A stretch of DNA of 64,000 nucleotides from Opitutaceae bacterium (GCA_016794785.1 JAEUHC010000013.1:496001-560000), one strand, 5' to 3'. Counted from the first letter of the stretch, positions 40,202 through 49,346 are shown. Program-made: numbers and translations. Notes: a model not told the origin generated them from the sequence alone.

Positions 40202-40903
40202 TTAAAAGCGGTGGGTGATTTTTTCGTGGGAGGCGCCGCTCCGCGCGAGGATGGCGGCGAGGGCGGCGCGGGCGCGCAGGATGTCGGTCTTCACCTTGGC
40301 GAGCGACACGCCCAGCTTCTTCGCGATCTCGTCGTAGGGCAAATCCTCGAAGTGAAAGAGCACGAGCGGCACGCGCTGGTGCGCGGGCAGCTGGTCGAGC
40401 GCGCGCTCGACGAGCTCGCGGCGGTCGGCGGCATCCACCCCGGCGAAGAAAGTGTCGGGCGCGGCGAACTCCACCGCGGGTTCGTCGCGTTCGCCGCCGG
40501 CATCGTCGCGGCGAAACTCCGAGAAAAAGCGCCAGCGCTTGCGGTAGCGCGAGAGGTGGTTGAGCGAGAGGTTGGTGGCGACGGTCTTGAGCCAGCCCCC
40601 GGCCGTGGGGCTGGTGGCGAGGTGGTGGTAGTTTTCGTAGGCCTTGAGAAAGACGTCCTGCGCGATGTCCTCGGCCTGCGCCTCATTGCCGGTGAGGCGC
40701 GAGGCGGTCGAGAAAACCATGTCCTGGTAGCTGCGCATGAAGGTCGTGAAGTCGGGCGGCGGGGCTACGCCGGCGTCGGTTGTGTGCACGGAAGGTTCAT
40801 CGTTCGGGGGCAGAACCCCGGACGAGGGCGCAAAGTTGCAGGAATCCTCCGCCCCATCGCCCGGGCCGCGGGGGGCAGGCGGGGGCGCAGGCGGCGGGCA
40901 CAT
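40202..40903 (-). CDS. ECF-type RNA polymerase sigma factor
   Basis: A protein of up to 233 residues. Region 2: 'DMVFSTASRLTGNEAQAEDIAQDVFLKAYENYHHL' (in part), with the AEDIxQDVF hallmark. Region 4: 'RALDQLPAHQRVPLVLFHFEDLPYDEIAKKLGVSLAKVKTDILRARAAL' pattern (helix-turn-helix 'YDEIAKKLGVSLAKVKTDI'). The first 50 residues are Pro/Ala-rich and not conserved, so the true start may be later, for example the GTG at 40789. It heads the cluster with the putative anti-sigma and bactofilin-like/RDD genes. Confidence 0.88.
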   Translation of the reverse strand: MCPPPAPPPAPRGPGDGAEDSCNFAPSSGVLPPNDEPSVHTTDAGVAPPPDFTTFMRSYQDMVFSTASRLTGNEAQAEDIAQDVFLKAYENYHHLATSPTAGGWLKTVATNLSLNHLSRYRKRWRFFSEFRRDDAGGERDEPAVEFAAPDTFFAGVDAADRRELVERALDQLPAHQRVPLVLFHFEDLPYDEIAKKLGVSLAKVKTDILRARAALAAILARSGASHEKITHRF

Positions 40904-41059
40904 CGGCCGCAGTCTCTAGCCCCTCGCCCGCCGAGGAGGCAAGGCGCGGCACCACCGCCCGCGCGATCCCGTTTGTGTTTTGCGCGCAGGCGATCGTCCT
41001 CAAGGCACGCCACTGACGCCCCGGTCGCATCGCCCCAACCTCAACCCGGCCTCCCTCCC

Positions 41060-41806
41060 ATGAGACTCCTTCTGCGCTCCCTTGCCTGCGTCATCCTGCT
41101 CGCGGTCACGTCGGCCGGCGCGGCGGAAAAACTCTTCGCCGTCACGATCACGACCGGGCCGGCGTGGGACGCGGCCAAGCCCGCGGCCGAGCAGGCCTTC
41201 TTCAAGGAGCACTCGGCCAACCTCGCCCGCCTGCGCGCCGAGGGCCGCTCCGTGATCGGCGGGCGCTTCGCGGACAAGGGCCTGCTCCTCATCCGCGCCG
41301 CCGATGCCGCCGCCGTGCGCGCCGAGCTCGCCCGCGATCCCTCCATCGCGGCGGGGGTTTTCCAAGCGACGGTGGACGAATACCGGCCGTTCCAGCACGG
41401 CGACACGCGCCCGCCGCTCGCGACGCCCGAGGTCGCCGCGGTGCGCGCGCTCGTCGCCGCCTTCAACGCCCATGATCCCGCCGGCGTCGCGGCGCTGCTC
41501 GCCGAGGACGCGAAGCTCTTCGGCGTGGCCTCCGACAGCCAGTCGCTCGACGGCGACGGTCGCGCCGCGATCCGCACCTGGCTTGAGGGCTACTTCAAGT
41601 CCGTGCCCGACGTGCGCTCCGAGATCCTCGATCTCACGCAGACCGGCCCGCACGTCTCCTACCGCGAGCGCGCGACGTGGACGGCCAAGGACGGCACGCG
41701 CCGCGTGCAGACCTCGCTCGCGGTCTATGAGGTGCGCGAAGGCCTGGTGCGGCGCGCGTGGTATTTTCCCGCCGCACGCGAGGCCGTCACGCCGCCAAAG
41801 AAGTGA
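41060..41806 (+). CDS. Secreted YCII-like plus SnoaL/NTF2-like fusion protein
   Basis: A 248-residue protein. Signal peptide about 1-21 ('LLLRSLACVILLAVTSAGAA'). Residues about 22-110 resemble a YCII/ferredoxin-like domain ('FAVTITTGPAWDAAKPAAEQAFFKEHSANLARL', 'GRFADKGLLLIRAADAAAV'; shown in part). Residues about 120-245 resemble a SnoaL/NTF2-like domain ('VRALVAAFNAHDPAGVAALLAEDAKLFG', 'YREREATWTAKDGTRRVQTSLAVYEVREGLV'-type pattern). ATG 41060 gives the signal peptide directly. Catalytic function is not predictable; the adjacent gene is a DUF1223 protein. Confidence 0.7.
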   Translation: MRLLLRSLACVILLAVTSAGAAEKLFAVTITTGPAWDAAKPAAEQAFFKEHSANLARLRAEGRSVIGGRFADKGLLLIRAADAAAVRAELARDPSIAAGVFQATVDEYRPFQHGDTRPPLATPEVAAVRALVAAFNAHDPAGVAALLAEDAKLFGVASDSQSLDGDGRAAIRTWLEGYFKSVPDVRSEILDLTQTGPHVSYRERATWTAKDGTRRVQTSLAVYEVREGLVRRAWYFPAAREAVTPPKK

Positions 41807-41821
41807 TTGGATTCATTTGGA

Positions 41822-41877
41822 GACGCGGCGCCCTCGCCGCGTTGTGCAGGCCGAAAACGCGGCGAGGGCGCCGCGTC
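41822..41877. repeat. Long GC-rich inverted repeat
   Basis: Perfect 22-base arms (41822-41843 and 41856-41877) around a 12-base loop, between the YCII/SnoaL and DUF1223 genes. REP-type element; no T-run follows on either strand, so an intrinsic terminator is unlikely, though the hairpin is very stable. Confidence 0.8.
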
Positions 41878-41933
41878 CCCAGCCAAGCCATCGCCAAGGC
41901 GGAAGAAAACCGCGGCTTGCGGCTCTCACGTGC

Positions 41934-42680
41934 ATGACTCTCCCGCGCAACCTCGCGGCGCTCTCGTTAGTGATGACCAGCCTCGCCACCGGGACGGAGG
42001 AGAAAATTTTCCACAGCGGCCCGGCGCAGGTGGCGCTGGTGGAGCTGTTCACCAGCGAAGGCTGCAGCAGCTGCCCGCCCGCGGAGAAATGGCTCAACGA
42101 CCTGCGCGACGCGCCGGGGCTCTGGCGCGACTTCGTGCCGGTGGCCTTCCACGTGAACTACTGGGATCACCTAGGTTGGAAAGACGCGCTGGCCGCGAAG
42201 GCCTTCACCGCGCGCCAGCACACCTACGCCGGCGCGTGGCGCGCGTCGTCGGTTTACACGCCGTGCTTTGTGCGCAACGGCGCGGAATGGCGGCCGCGCG
42301 GGGCCGCGCCCGAAGGACTGGGCGCCGCCAACGCCGGCCATCTCACGCTGCGCTGGCGCGCGGGGGAAAACCGCTGCGTCATTGAGTTCACCTCGGCCGA
42401 GGCCGGAAAAGACTATGATGTTTCCGTCGCGTTGCTCGGCGGTGGCATCGTGAACGACGTGCGCCGCGGCGAAAATTCCGGCCGCACGCTGCGGCACGAA
42501 TTTGTCGCGCTGCGGCTGGAAACCACCGCGCTCACCGCCGGTGGAAACGGCACGCACACCGCAAGCACCACCTTGTCGCCGCGCGACGAAATCAAGACCG
42601 GGCGCCGCGCCGTCGCCGCGTGGGTCACGCGCCGCGATTCGCTCACGCCGCTCCAAGCCGCGGGCGGCTGGATTGAGTGA
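41934..42680 (+). CDS. DUF1223 thioredoxin-like secreted protein
   Basis: A 248-residue protein. A weak signal segment ('NLAALSLVMTSLATGT') is followed by the DUF1223 core: 'VALVELFTSEGCSSCPPAEKWL' with a C-x-x-C redox motif (GCSSCPP), 'VPVAFHVNYWDHLGWKD', and 'ARQHTYAGAWRASSVYTPCFVRNG'. DUF1223 proteins have a thioredoxin-like fold and are mostly exported; substrate unknown. The C-terminal part is a beta-rich extension. ATG 41934 gives the hydrophobic start; the gene follows a strong inverted repeat. Confidence 0.85.
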   Translation: MTLPRNLAALSLVMTSLATGTEEKIFHSGPAQVALVELFTSEGCSSCPPAEKWLNDLRDAPGLWRDFVPVAFHVNYWDHLGWKDALAAKAFTARQHTYAGAWRASSVYTPCFVRNGAEWRPRGAAPEGLGAANAGHLTLRWRAGENRCVIEFTSAEAGKDYDVSVALLGGGIVNDVRRGENSGRTLRHEFVALRLETTALTAGGNGTHTASTTLSPRDEIKTGRRAVAAWVTRRDSLTPLQAAGGWIE

Positions 42681-42705
42681 TGCCAGCGTCACGTAGCTTT
42701 TCGCC

Positions 42706-42753
42706 TGTAGGCCCGGCCGCTGGCCGGGCACCCGCCCGACGGGCGGGCCTACA
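42706..42753. repeat. REP-like double hairpin
   Basis: Outer arms TGTAGGCCCG (42706-42715) and CGGGCCTACA (42744-42753) enclose two further hairpins (GCCCGGCC..GGCCGGGC and CCCGCCC..GGGCGGG). It lies between the convergent DUF1223 and DUF1080 genes. Confidence 0.8.
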
Positions 42754-42882
42754 ACGAGGAAGTCCAAGAGCTACGGGACATTGGCATGAGGCCAGCGAGC
42801 CTAGCTTGGAGCTATCACCCAGGTAGGGCGCGGACTCCGTTCCGCGCCGTGGAGTTTACGCCAACAGCGGCGAGATTAACCC

Positions 42883-43677
42883 TCAGTTCTCCGGCGAGAA
42901 CGTCGTCTGCGGGCGCGCGAGGTCGAGCTCCTTGATCCAGATGTTGCGGTAGCGCACGTCGTGGCCCTCGCACTGCAGCTTGAGGCCGCCGGGGGTGTCG
43001 GTGATGCCCTTGCCACCGTCGTTGCCCCCGTCGATCCCGGAGTTGGCGCCGCCCCAGACCTGCGAGATTTCCTGGTTCGCGTGGATCTTCACGCCGTTGA
43101 AATACATCGTCACGCGCGCCTTCTCCACCAGCTTGCCGTCCTTGACGCGCGCGGCGCGGAACTGGATGTCGTAGCTGTTCCATTGCCGCAGGCCCTTGTA
43201 GAGGAAGTAGGGCGACTCGCTCTCGTTGATCACGGCGCCCATGCCGTGCTTCGTCGCATCACCGTCCTGAATTTGGATTTCGTAGCGGTTCTGGAGATAG
43301 ACGCCGCTGTTGCCGCGCGGGTTCATGACGAGGAACTCGATGTGCAGGCGGAAATCACGGTAGGCCTTTTTCGTGACGATGTCGGCGACGCCGTAGCGGC
43401 CCTTGGCGACCGCCGGATCGTCGGTCTGCAGCACGCTGCCGCCGCGGTCCACGGGGTCGTCCACGATCTTCCATTTGATCGGGAGCGCGGAGCCGAAGCG
43501 CGGGCCGGTCCAGTAGGTCCACTTGGCGTCGAGCATCTCGCGCGTGCCGTCGAAGATCACCTCGGCGCCGGCGATCGGTTTGGCGCCGACGCCGACCTCG
43601 GCGCGGAGCAGGGAAGACACAACGAAGACCGAAGCCAACGCCACGGCCCGGGACAGGAAACGAAGGAGGGGATTCAT
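42883..43677 (-). CDS. DUF1080 (3-keto-disaccharide hydrolase-like) secreted protein
   Basis: A 264-residue protein with signal peptide (about 1-26, 'LLRFLSRAVALASVFVVSSLLRA'). DUF1080 laminin-G-like fold: 'EVIFDGTREMLDAKW', 'YRDFRLHIEFLVMNPRGNSGVYLQNRYEIQIQD' (in part; the NSGVYLQ/YEIQI motif is diagnostic), 'WNSYDIQFRAARVKDGKLVEKARVTMYFNGVKIH', and 'LQCEGHDVRYRNIWIKEL'. The domain occurs in carbohydrate-active proteins of Verrucomicrobia and Planctomycetes, and some members hydrolyse 3-keto-glycosides. ATG 43677 gives the signal peptide. Divergent from the PQQ-propeller gene. Confidence 0.88.
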   Translation of the reverse strand: MNPLLRFLSRAVALASVFVVSSLLRAEVGVGAKPIAGAEVIFDGTREMLDAKWTYWTGPRFGSALPIKWKIVDDPVDRGGSVLQTDDPAVAKGRYGVADIVTKKAYRDFRLHIEFLVMNPRGNSGVYLQNRYEIQIQDGDATKHGMGAVINESESPYFLYKGLRQWNSYDIQFRAARVKDGKLVEKARVTMYFNGVKIHANQEISQVWGGANSGIDGGNDGGKGITDTPGGLKLQCEGHDVRYRNIWIKELDLARPQTTFSPEN

Positions 43678-43772
43678 GGGGAAGCCGCCATGCGGGCGAA
43701 AAACCGGCGCGGGCACGAACCAATTCCGACCGCGGCTTTGACGCGCACCTCCGCGGCGGTCAGGTTCCGCCC

Positions 43773-45104
43773 ATGCGCCCGTTCTTCCCCTGCCTGCTCG
43801 CGATCATCGCCCTCACCGCCCGGGCCGACGACTGGCCGCACTGGCAGGGGCCGCAGCGTGACGGCGTGTGGCGCGAGACGGGCATCCTGGAAAAATTTCC
43901 CGCCGGCGGCCCGCCCGTCCTCTGGCGCACGCCCGTCGGCGCCGGCTACAGCAGCCCAGCCGTCGCAGGCGGACGGGTTTTTCTCACCGACCGGCCCGAC
44001 ACGCAGACGCGCGGCAATCCCGGCAAGGCGCTGGAGCGCACGACCGAAGCCGGCCGCGAGCGCGTGCTGTGCCTCGACGTGCGCGACGGGCGCGTGCTCT
44101 GGACCCACGCCTACGAGGCGCGCTACGAGATCGCCTACCCTTCGGGGCCGCGCGCGAGCCCGGCGGTCGCGGGCAACCGCGTTTACACGCTCGGCGCGGA
44201 AGGCGACCTGCACTGCCTCGACACCGCGACGGGCCGCGTGGTGTGGGCGCGGAATTTCAAACAGGACTACGGCGTGACCACCCAGACGTGGGGCTTCGCC
44301 TCGCCGCCGCTCGTCGAGGGCGACCGGGTGTTCTGCCTCGTGGGCGGCGTGGGCCACACGGTGGTCGCGTTTGATCGCGAGACGGGCAAAGAACTCTGGC
44401 GCGCGCTCCCGGCCAAGGAGCCCGGCTATGCGCCCATGACGCTCATCGACGCCGGCGGTCGGCGGCAGCTCATCGTCTGGGACAGCGAGGCCGTGAGCGG
44501 CCTCGATCCCGCGACCGGCGCGGTGTATTGGACGGAGCCGTTCAAAACCAAAATGGCCCACGCCATCGGCACACCGCGGCTGCATGGCGATCTGTTGTTC
44601 ATGTCGTCGTTCTTCGACGGCTCGCTGCTCCTGCGGCTCGACGCGACCGCGCCGCGCGCCACAGAAGTCTGGCGGATCAAGGGCGTGAGCGAAACGCGCT
44701 CCGAAGGGCTGCACAGCCTGATGAGCACGCCGTTCATCGAGAACGGCCACATCTACGGCGTGTGCAGCTTCGGCCAGCTCCGCGGCCTGCGCCTCGCCGA
44801 CGGCGAGAGGCTCTGGGAAACGCTCGCGCCCACCACGCCGGCCGGAAAACCCGCGCGCTGGACCACGGCCTTCCTCGTCAAACACGCCGACCGCTTCTTC
44901 ATCTACAACGAAACCGGCGACCTCATCCTCGCGCGCCTCTCGCCGCAGGGCTACGAGGAGATCAGCCGCACTCACCTGATCGACCCAACGAACCGCGCAG
45001 GCGGTCGCGATGTGCACTGGTCGCATCCGGCGTTTGCGGAGCGCAGCATCTTCGTCCGCAACGATCGCGAGCTCATCCGCGTCGATCTGCGCGCCACCCC
45101 ATGA
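43773..45104 (+). CDS. Secreted PQQ-like beta-propeller protein
   Basis: A 443-residue protein with a short signal peptide (about 1-18, 'FFPCLLAIIALTARA'). Propeller blades carry the 'G.v.w' type repeats: 'DWPHWQGPQRDGVW', 'RVLCLDVRDGRVLWTHAY', 'GDLHCLDTATGRVVW', 'AFDRETGKELWRAL', 'GLDPATGAVYWTEP'. Such PQQ_2/BamB-like proteins in this phylum usually lack a bound cofactor and act as scaffolds or lectin-like proteins. Its stop overlaps the next gene's start (ATGA at 45101-45104), so both are translated together. Confidence 0.85.
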   Translation: MRPFFPCLLAIIALTARADDWPHWQGPQRDGVWRETGILEKFPAGGPPVLWRTPVGAGYSSPAVAGGRVFLTDRPDTQTRGNPGKALERTTEAGRERVLCLDVRDGRVLWTHAYEARYEIAYPSGPRASPAVAGNRVYTLGAEGDLHCLDTATGRVVWARNFKQDYGVTTQTWGFASPPLVEGDRVFCLVGGVGHTVVAFDRETGKELWRALPAKEPGYAPMTLIDAGGRRQLIVWDSEAVSGLDPATGAVYWTEPFKTKMAHAIGTPRLHGDLLFMSSFFDGSLLLRLDATAPRATEVWRIKGVSETRSEGLHSLMSTPFIENGHIYGVCSFGQLRGLRLADGERLWETLAPTTPAGKPARWTTAFLVKHADRFFIYNETGDLILARLSPQGYEEISRTHLIDPTNRAGGRDVHWSHPAFAERSIFVRNDRELIRVDLRATP

Positions 45105-46261
45105 ACACCCGCCCCACCCGCCGCACCTTTCTCAAACACTCGGCCGCCGCCGTGGCCGCCGCCTGCGCCCCGCGCACCCTCCTGGCCGCCGCACCCACGC
45201 GGGCGTTCACCTTCGTGCTCCTCGGCGACCTGCACTACGACGCGCTCGCACACCACGACATGGCGTGGGTCGAAAAGGAAAAACCCAACGACGTCTCGCA
45301 GATCAAAAACTACTCACGCATCACGGCCGAGGTGACGCCGCGCTTGCTCGCCACGGTGCGGGCGACAATCGCCGATCTCAACCGCGACCCGGCCACTCGC
45401 GTCGCCTTCGTGCTGCAGGCCGGCGATCTCGTCGAGGGGCTTTGCGGCAGCGAGGAACTCTCCGTGCGGCAAAACACGGAGGCGCTCGCCGCCGTGCGGG
45501 AGGCGCAGCTCGGCGCGCCGCTGCTGTTCACCAAGGGCAATCACGACATCACCGGGCCGGGCGCGATTGCGGCCTTTGCCCGCGTTTTCCATCCGTTCCT
45601 CACCGCACAGGCGCAGGCCGTGGCCCCCGGCGCGGCGGAGGTGAAGAGCGGCAGCTATACGGTCGAGTGCGGCGGCGCGCAGTTCGCCTTCTTCGACGCC
45701 TACGAGGCGACGCGGAGCCTCGAGTGGTTCGAGGCCGCCGCGGCGCGGCGCACAGCGGAGCACCTCTTCGTGACCGTGCATCCACCCGTCGTGCCCTACG
45801 GCGCCCGGTCAACGTGGCACATCTTTGCCAGCGAGCGCGACCGCACCCGGCGTGAAAAATTCCTCGCCCTCTTGGGCGATCAGCGCGCGATCGTGCTCGG
45901 CGGCCACATCCACCGTTACAACACGCTCTCGCGCGCCGCCGGCCGGGGGCGTTTCGCGCAGTTCGCGCTGAGCAGCGTGCTCAGCGCACCGGGCGTGACA
46001 CCGAAAACCCTTCTTGAGGGCGCCGCGGCCTACGCACCCGATCAGGTTTCCGTGGAGCCGAATTTCTCCCCGGCCAACGCCGCCGAACGCCGCGCCGTCT
46101 ATGAGGCCGAGCGCGCGCATGTCCGCGATTTCGCCTATGCCGATCTGCCGGGCTACGCGGTCGTGCGCGTCGAGGGCCCGCGCGTCACGGCGACGATGTT
46201 CTCCGGCGCGACGCGCGACGCGTGGCGCACGGTGGACCTCTCGACACTCGCCCGAGGATAA
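45101..46261 (+). CDS. Tat-exported calcineurin-like metallophosphoesterase
   Basis: A 386-residue protein. Twin-arginine signal 'TRRTFLKHSAAAVAAAC' at about 6-22. Metallophosphoesterase motifs: 'LLGDLHYD' (D-x-H), 'VLQAGDLVEG' (GD), 'TKGNHDITG' (GNHD), 'FVTVHPPVVPY' (second H) and 'VLGGHIHRYNT' (GHxH). All metal ligands of the family appear present. Start overlaps the upstream PQQ-propeller gene by four bases. Phosphodiester substrate unknown; the coupling suggests both act in the periplasm on the same process. A TonB-dependent receptor gene follows 95 bases later. Confidence 0.9.
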   Translation: MNTRPTRRTFLKHSAAAVAAACAPRTLLAAAPTRAFTFVLLGDLHYDALAHHDMAWVEKEKPNDVSQIKNYSRITAEVTPRLLATVRATIADLNRDPATRVAFVLQAGDLVEGLCGSEELSVRQNTEALAAVREAQLGAPLLFTKGNHDITGPGAIAAFARVFHPFLTAQAQAVAPGAAEVKSGSYTVECGGAQFAFFDAYEATRSLEWFEAAAARRTAEHLFVTVHPPVVPYGARSTWHIFASERDRTRREKFLALLGDQRAIVLGGHIHRYNTLSRAAGRGRFAQFALSSVLSAPGVTPKTLLEGAAAYAPDQVSVEPNFSPANAAERRAVYEAERAHVRDFAYADLPGYAVVRVEGPRVTATMFSGATRDAWRTVDLSTLARG

Positions 46262-46356
46262 GGGGAGCAACGTGAATTTTTAATCGCGTGGGCGAGTCTT
46301 GACAGCGCACCGGTTCGGGCGGACACCGCTGGGAACCCCTTAACCCCCCGGCAGCC

Positions 46357-49227
46357 ATGAACCCCATTCGCCTCCTGCTGGCCTGCGGCTTTGCCGTGGC
46401 CTGCGCCCTCGCCCCCGCCGTCCTAGCCCAGTCCGTCGCAGGCACCGGCACGATTTCCGGCCGCGTCTTTGAGGGCGCGACCGGACGCTCGCTCCAAGGC
46501 GCCGTCGTCCGCATCGCCGGCACGCCGCACACCGACGTCACCGACGCCGATGGCCGCTACACCCTCGCCGGAGTCCCCGCCGGCACGCTCTCGCTTGAGG
46601 TCGAGTATGTCGGCCTCGATCTTTTCCGGCAGCCGGTCGCGCTCACGGTGGGCGGCTCCGTGGAGATCGACGCCTCCTTGAAAAGCGAAGTGTTCAAGAT
46701 GGCCGCCTTCGAGGTCGCCGAGGCCGCCCGCGGCCAGGCCCTCGCGATCAACCAGCAGAAGACCGCCCGTGGCATCGTGAACATCGTCTCCGAGGAAACC
46801 TTCGGCGCGATGAACGACGGCAACATCGGCTACGCCCTCCAGCGGCTCCCGGGCCTCACCGTCAACGAGGGCGAAGACGGCACGCCCGAGGGCGTGAACA
46901 TCCGCGGGCTGGGCAGCGACTTCAATTCGTTCACCGTCGACGGCAATCGCCTCGGCACCCGCGGCTTCAGCACGAGCAACCTCGTGGCGGATGGCATCGC
47001 CAACATCGAAGTCATCAAGGCCAACACGCCGGACCGCGATGGCGACGCCCTCGGGGGCACCATCAACGTGATCTCGCGGACGGCCTTTCAGCGCGATGGA
47101 CGCGAAATCCGCTTCGGCGCCAGCATGAACTACCTCGGGCTGGCCGAAAAATGGGGCTACAACGCGAGGCTCACCTACAGCGATCTCTACGGAATTTTCG
47201 GGGAGCAGAAGAACCTCGGCGTCAGCGTCACGCTCTCAAAATATCTTTCGAACCGCTACTACGAGAACAACGACACAGACTGGACGCTCCTGCGGCCGGA
47301 GAACAATCCGACCTACAATCTGCCCGGATTTCCCTACTACTTTGTTCCGAACATGACGGTGCAGTATAACCTGCGCGAAAGTGACTCCTACGGGATCAAC
47401 GCCTCGATCGACTTTCGCGTCGGCCGGCAGCACACGTTCTATTTTAAGCCGCTGCACAGCCGCACGGCCGTCGACGCGTCCCGCTATCTCAGCCGCCCCT
47501 ACATCGACACCCGCTTTCAGGATGCGATCAACGGCCGGAAGACCTTCGAGTTTCTCGAATTCGGCCGGGGTCGCGGCACCGCCGGCGCCAATGGCAGCCG
47601 CGGGGAAATCCGCTACAGCGCCGAGGAGTCGGAGACGCATACCAACGTGTATGCGTTCTCCGCCGGCGGCCGGTCCGAGCTCGGATCGTCCACGCTCAAC
47701 TACGATGTGTTTTACCGGCACACGCACTACGCCCGCACGCTCGATTCCGATTTCATTGTCCGCAACGTCCCGTCGGCGCGCGGCTACTTCCAGTGGGAAT
47801 ACGATGTCCGCAACCCGCTCAAGCCCCTGGCCTGGATCGTCAACGGCGTCGATCCGCGCGACACCACGACCATCAATCGCGGCGACCTGAGCATCGAGCC
47901 CGAGGAGCGCTGGGAAAACGCCTACAACTTCAAGGCCGATTGGGAGAAAAAATTCGCCGGCGAGCGGCTGGCCGGCGCGATCAAGGTGGGCGCGAAATAC
48001 CAGCAGACCAAGCAGCGCTTCGAGCAGGATCAGTTCGAATACGACACGACCGCGGCGTTCCCCTACGCGCAGGTGATGCGGCGCAGCGATTTCGTCATCA
48101 ACGGGCGCGAGATGTTCATGGAGGTCGTCCCCTCGAAGGTGCGCGAGCTCCTCAAGAGCAGCCCGGCGCTCTTTCCCTATGTCCCGATCGATTCCATGCG
48201 CGGCGCCGTGGAGGAAGACTACGACGCGAGGGAAACCACCACCTCCGCCTACGGCATGGGCACGGCGCAGATCGGCCGGACCACGATCGTCACCGGCATC
48301 CGCGCGGAGCACAACACCTGGAAATCCCTGCGCAAAACGTTCGATGCCCGCACGCTGACGGTCATCGAGCGCCGCCCCGGCACCGACTACACCCAATACC
48401 TGCCCGGCCTCCACCTCCGCCACGCCTTGCAGCCCAACCTCATCCTCCGCGAAAGCTACAACCGCAGCTACGCGCGTCCCACGCTCAGCCGGCTCACGCT
48501 GGGCCGTTCCGAGGACATCAACGGCAACATCACCGAGGGAAATCCGTTCCTCGCGCCCACGACGTCGCATAACGCCGATGTGCAGATCGAGAAATACACC
48601 GCGAAGGGTGGCCTCTACTCCGCGGGTTTTTTCTACAAAAAAATGAAGGGGTTCTATTACAACACCGATCGGCGCTTCAGCGTCGTCGACCCCACCACGG
48701 GCGACCCGATCATCGATCCCGCCGGCACGCGCCGCTACCGCAAATGGGAGAACGCCGAGGGGGCGACCAACTACGGCCTCGAGCTCATCGTGCAGCAAAA
48801 GATGTATTTCCTGCCGCCCATTTTGCGCGGCCTGACGGCGAACCTCAGCGCCACCTTCAGCGAGAGCGACGCGAAATACCCGTCGCGCAGCGATGAGAAG
48901 CTGCCGACCATCGGTTTTTCGGACTATATGTTCAATGCCTCGCTCGACTACGCGCTCGGCAAATTCCGCGGAAATGTCCGCTATTCCTACCGTTCGGATT
49001 ACCTGACCGGCGTGGGCGACACGCGCTACACGAACGACCAGTTCGCGGCCCGCGAGCAGGTCGATGTCGAGGCGAGCTACCGGCTCACGCGCAAAATCCG
49101 GCTCAACGCCAACGTGATCAACCTCACCTCGCGCCCGCAGGTCTCGTATCAGTCGTTTCCCACCTACGTGGAGGACAACAGCAACAGCGGCTGGCGCGCG
49201 ACCGTGGGCGTGGACGTGACCTTCTGA
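46357..49227 (+). CDS. TonB-dependent receptor with carboxypeptidase-regulatory-like N-domain
   Basis: A 956-residue receptor. Signal peptide about 1-25 ('LLLACGFAVACALAPAVLAQ'), then a CarboxypepD_reg-like domain (about 32-110, 'GTISGRVFEGATGRSLQGAVVRI' and 'TDADGRYTLAGVPAGTLSLEV' in part). A plug follows ('ALQRLPGLTVNEGEDGTPEGVNIRGLGSD', with 'NFNSFTVDGNRL'-like features), then 'IEVIKANTPDRDGDALGGTINVISR', and a barrel ending in 'WRATVGVDVTF'. It belongs to the TonB-Xanth-Caul type used for oligosaccharides in other bacteria (family tendency). A lone TTGACA at 46299-46304 may be a -35. Probably grouped with the upstream phosphoesterase. Confidence 0.92.
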   Translation: MNPIRLLLACGFAVACALAPAVLAQSVAGTGTISGRVFEGATGRSLQGAVVRIAGTPHTDVTDADGRYTLAGVPAGTLSLEVEYVGLDLFRQPVALTVGGSVEIDASLKSEVFKMAAFEVAEAARGQALAINQQKTARGIVNIVSEETFGAMNDGNIGYALQRLPGLTVNEGEDGTPEGVNIRGLGSDFNSFTVDGNRLGTRGFSTSNLVADGIANIEVIKANTPDRDGDALGGTINVISRTAFQRDGREIRFGASMNYLGLAEKWGYNARLTYSDLYGIFGEQKNLGVSVTLSKYLSNRYYENNDTDWTLLRPENNPTYNLPGFPYYFVPNMTVQYNLRESDSYGINASIDFRVGRQHTFYFKPLHSRTAVDASRYLSRPYIDTRFQDAINGRKTFEFLEFGRGRGTAGANGSRGEIRYSAEESETHTNVYAFSAGGRSELGSSTLNYDVFYRHTHYARTLDSDFIVRNVPSARGYFQWEYDVRNPLKPLAWIVNGVDPRDTTTINRGDLSIEPEERWENAYNFKADWEKKFAGERLAGAIKVGAKYQQTKQRFEQDQFEYDTTAAFPYAQVMRRSDFVINGREMFMEVVPSKVRELLKSSPALFPYVPIDSMRGAVEEDYDARETTTSAYGMGTAQIGRTTIVTGIRAEHNTWKSLRKTFDARTLTVIERRPGTDYTQYLPGLHLRHALQPNLILRESYNRSYARPTLSRLTLGRSEDINGNITEGNPFLAPTTSHNADVQIEKYTAKGGLYSAGFFYKKMKGFYYNTDRRFSVVDPTTGDPIIDPAGTRRYRKWENAEGATNYGLELIVQQKMYFLPPILRGLTANLSATFSESDAKYPSRSDEKLPTIGFSDYMFNASLDYALGKFRGNVRYSYRSDYLTGVGDTRYTNDQFAAREQVDVEASYRLTRKIRLNANVINLTSRPQVSYQSFPTYVEDNSNSGWRATVGVDVTF

Positions 49228-49260
49228 TACCAACGTCCCGTGACAGGCAGCCTAATCCGA

Positions 49261-49346
49261 GGTGGGGCCGGTTCTCCGAACCGGCCTGGATTGTAGGGCG
49301 CTGCGCCAGCTGGAACCCAGGCCGCTTGCGGAGAAGCGGCCCCACC
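49261..49346. repeat. REP-like element, intergenic copy
   Basis: Outer inverted arms GGTGGGGCCG (49261-49270) and CGGCCCCACC (49337-49346), with an inner CCGGTTC..GAACCGG hairpin. Positions 49256-49289 are repeated with one mismatch at 50142-50175, inside the next gene. Confidence 0.8.

Noticed and set aside
38825..41059. Long plus-strand frame running into the YCII/SnoaL gene
   Set aside because: It is antisense to the bactofilin-like, anti-sigma and sigma genes; only the part from 41060 has a signal peptide and domains.
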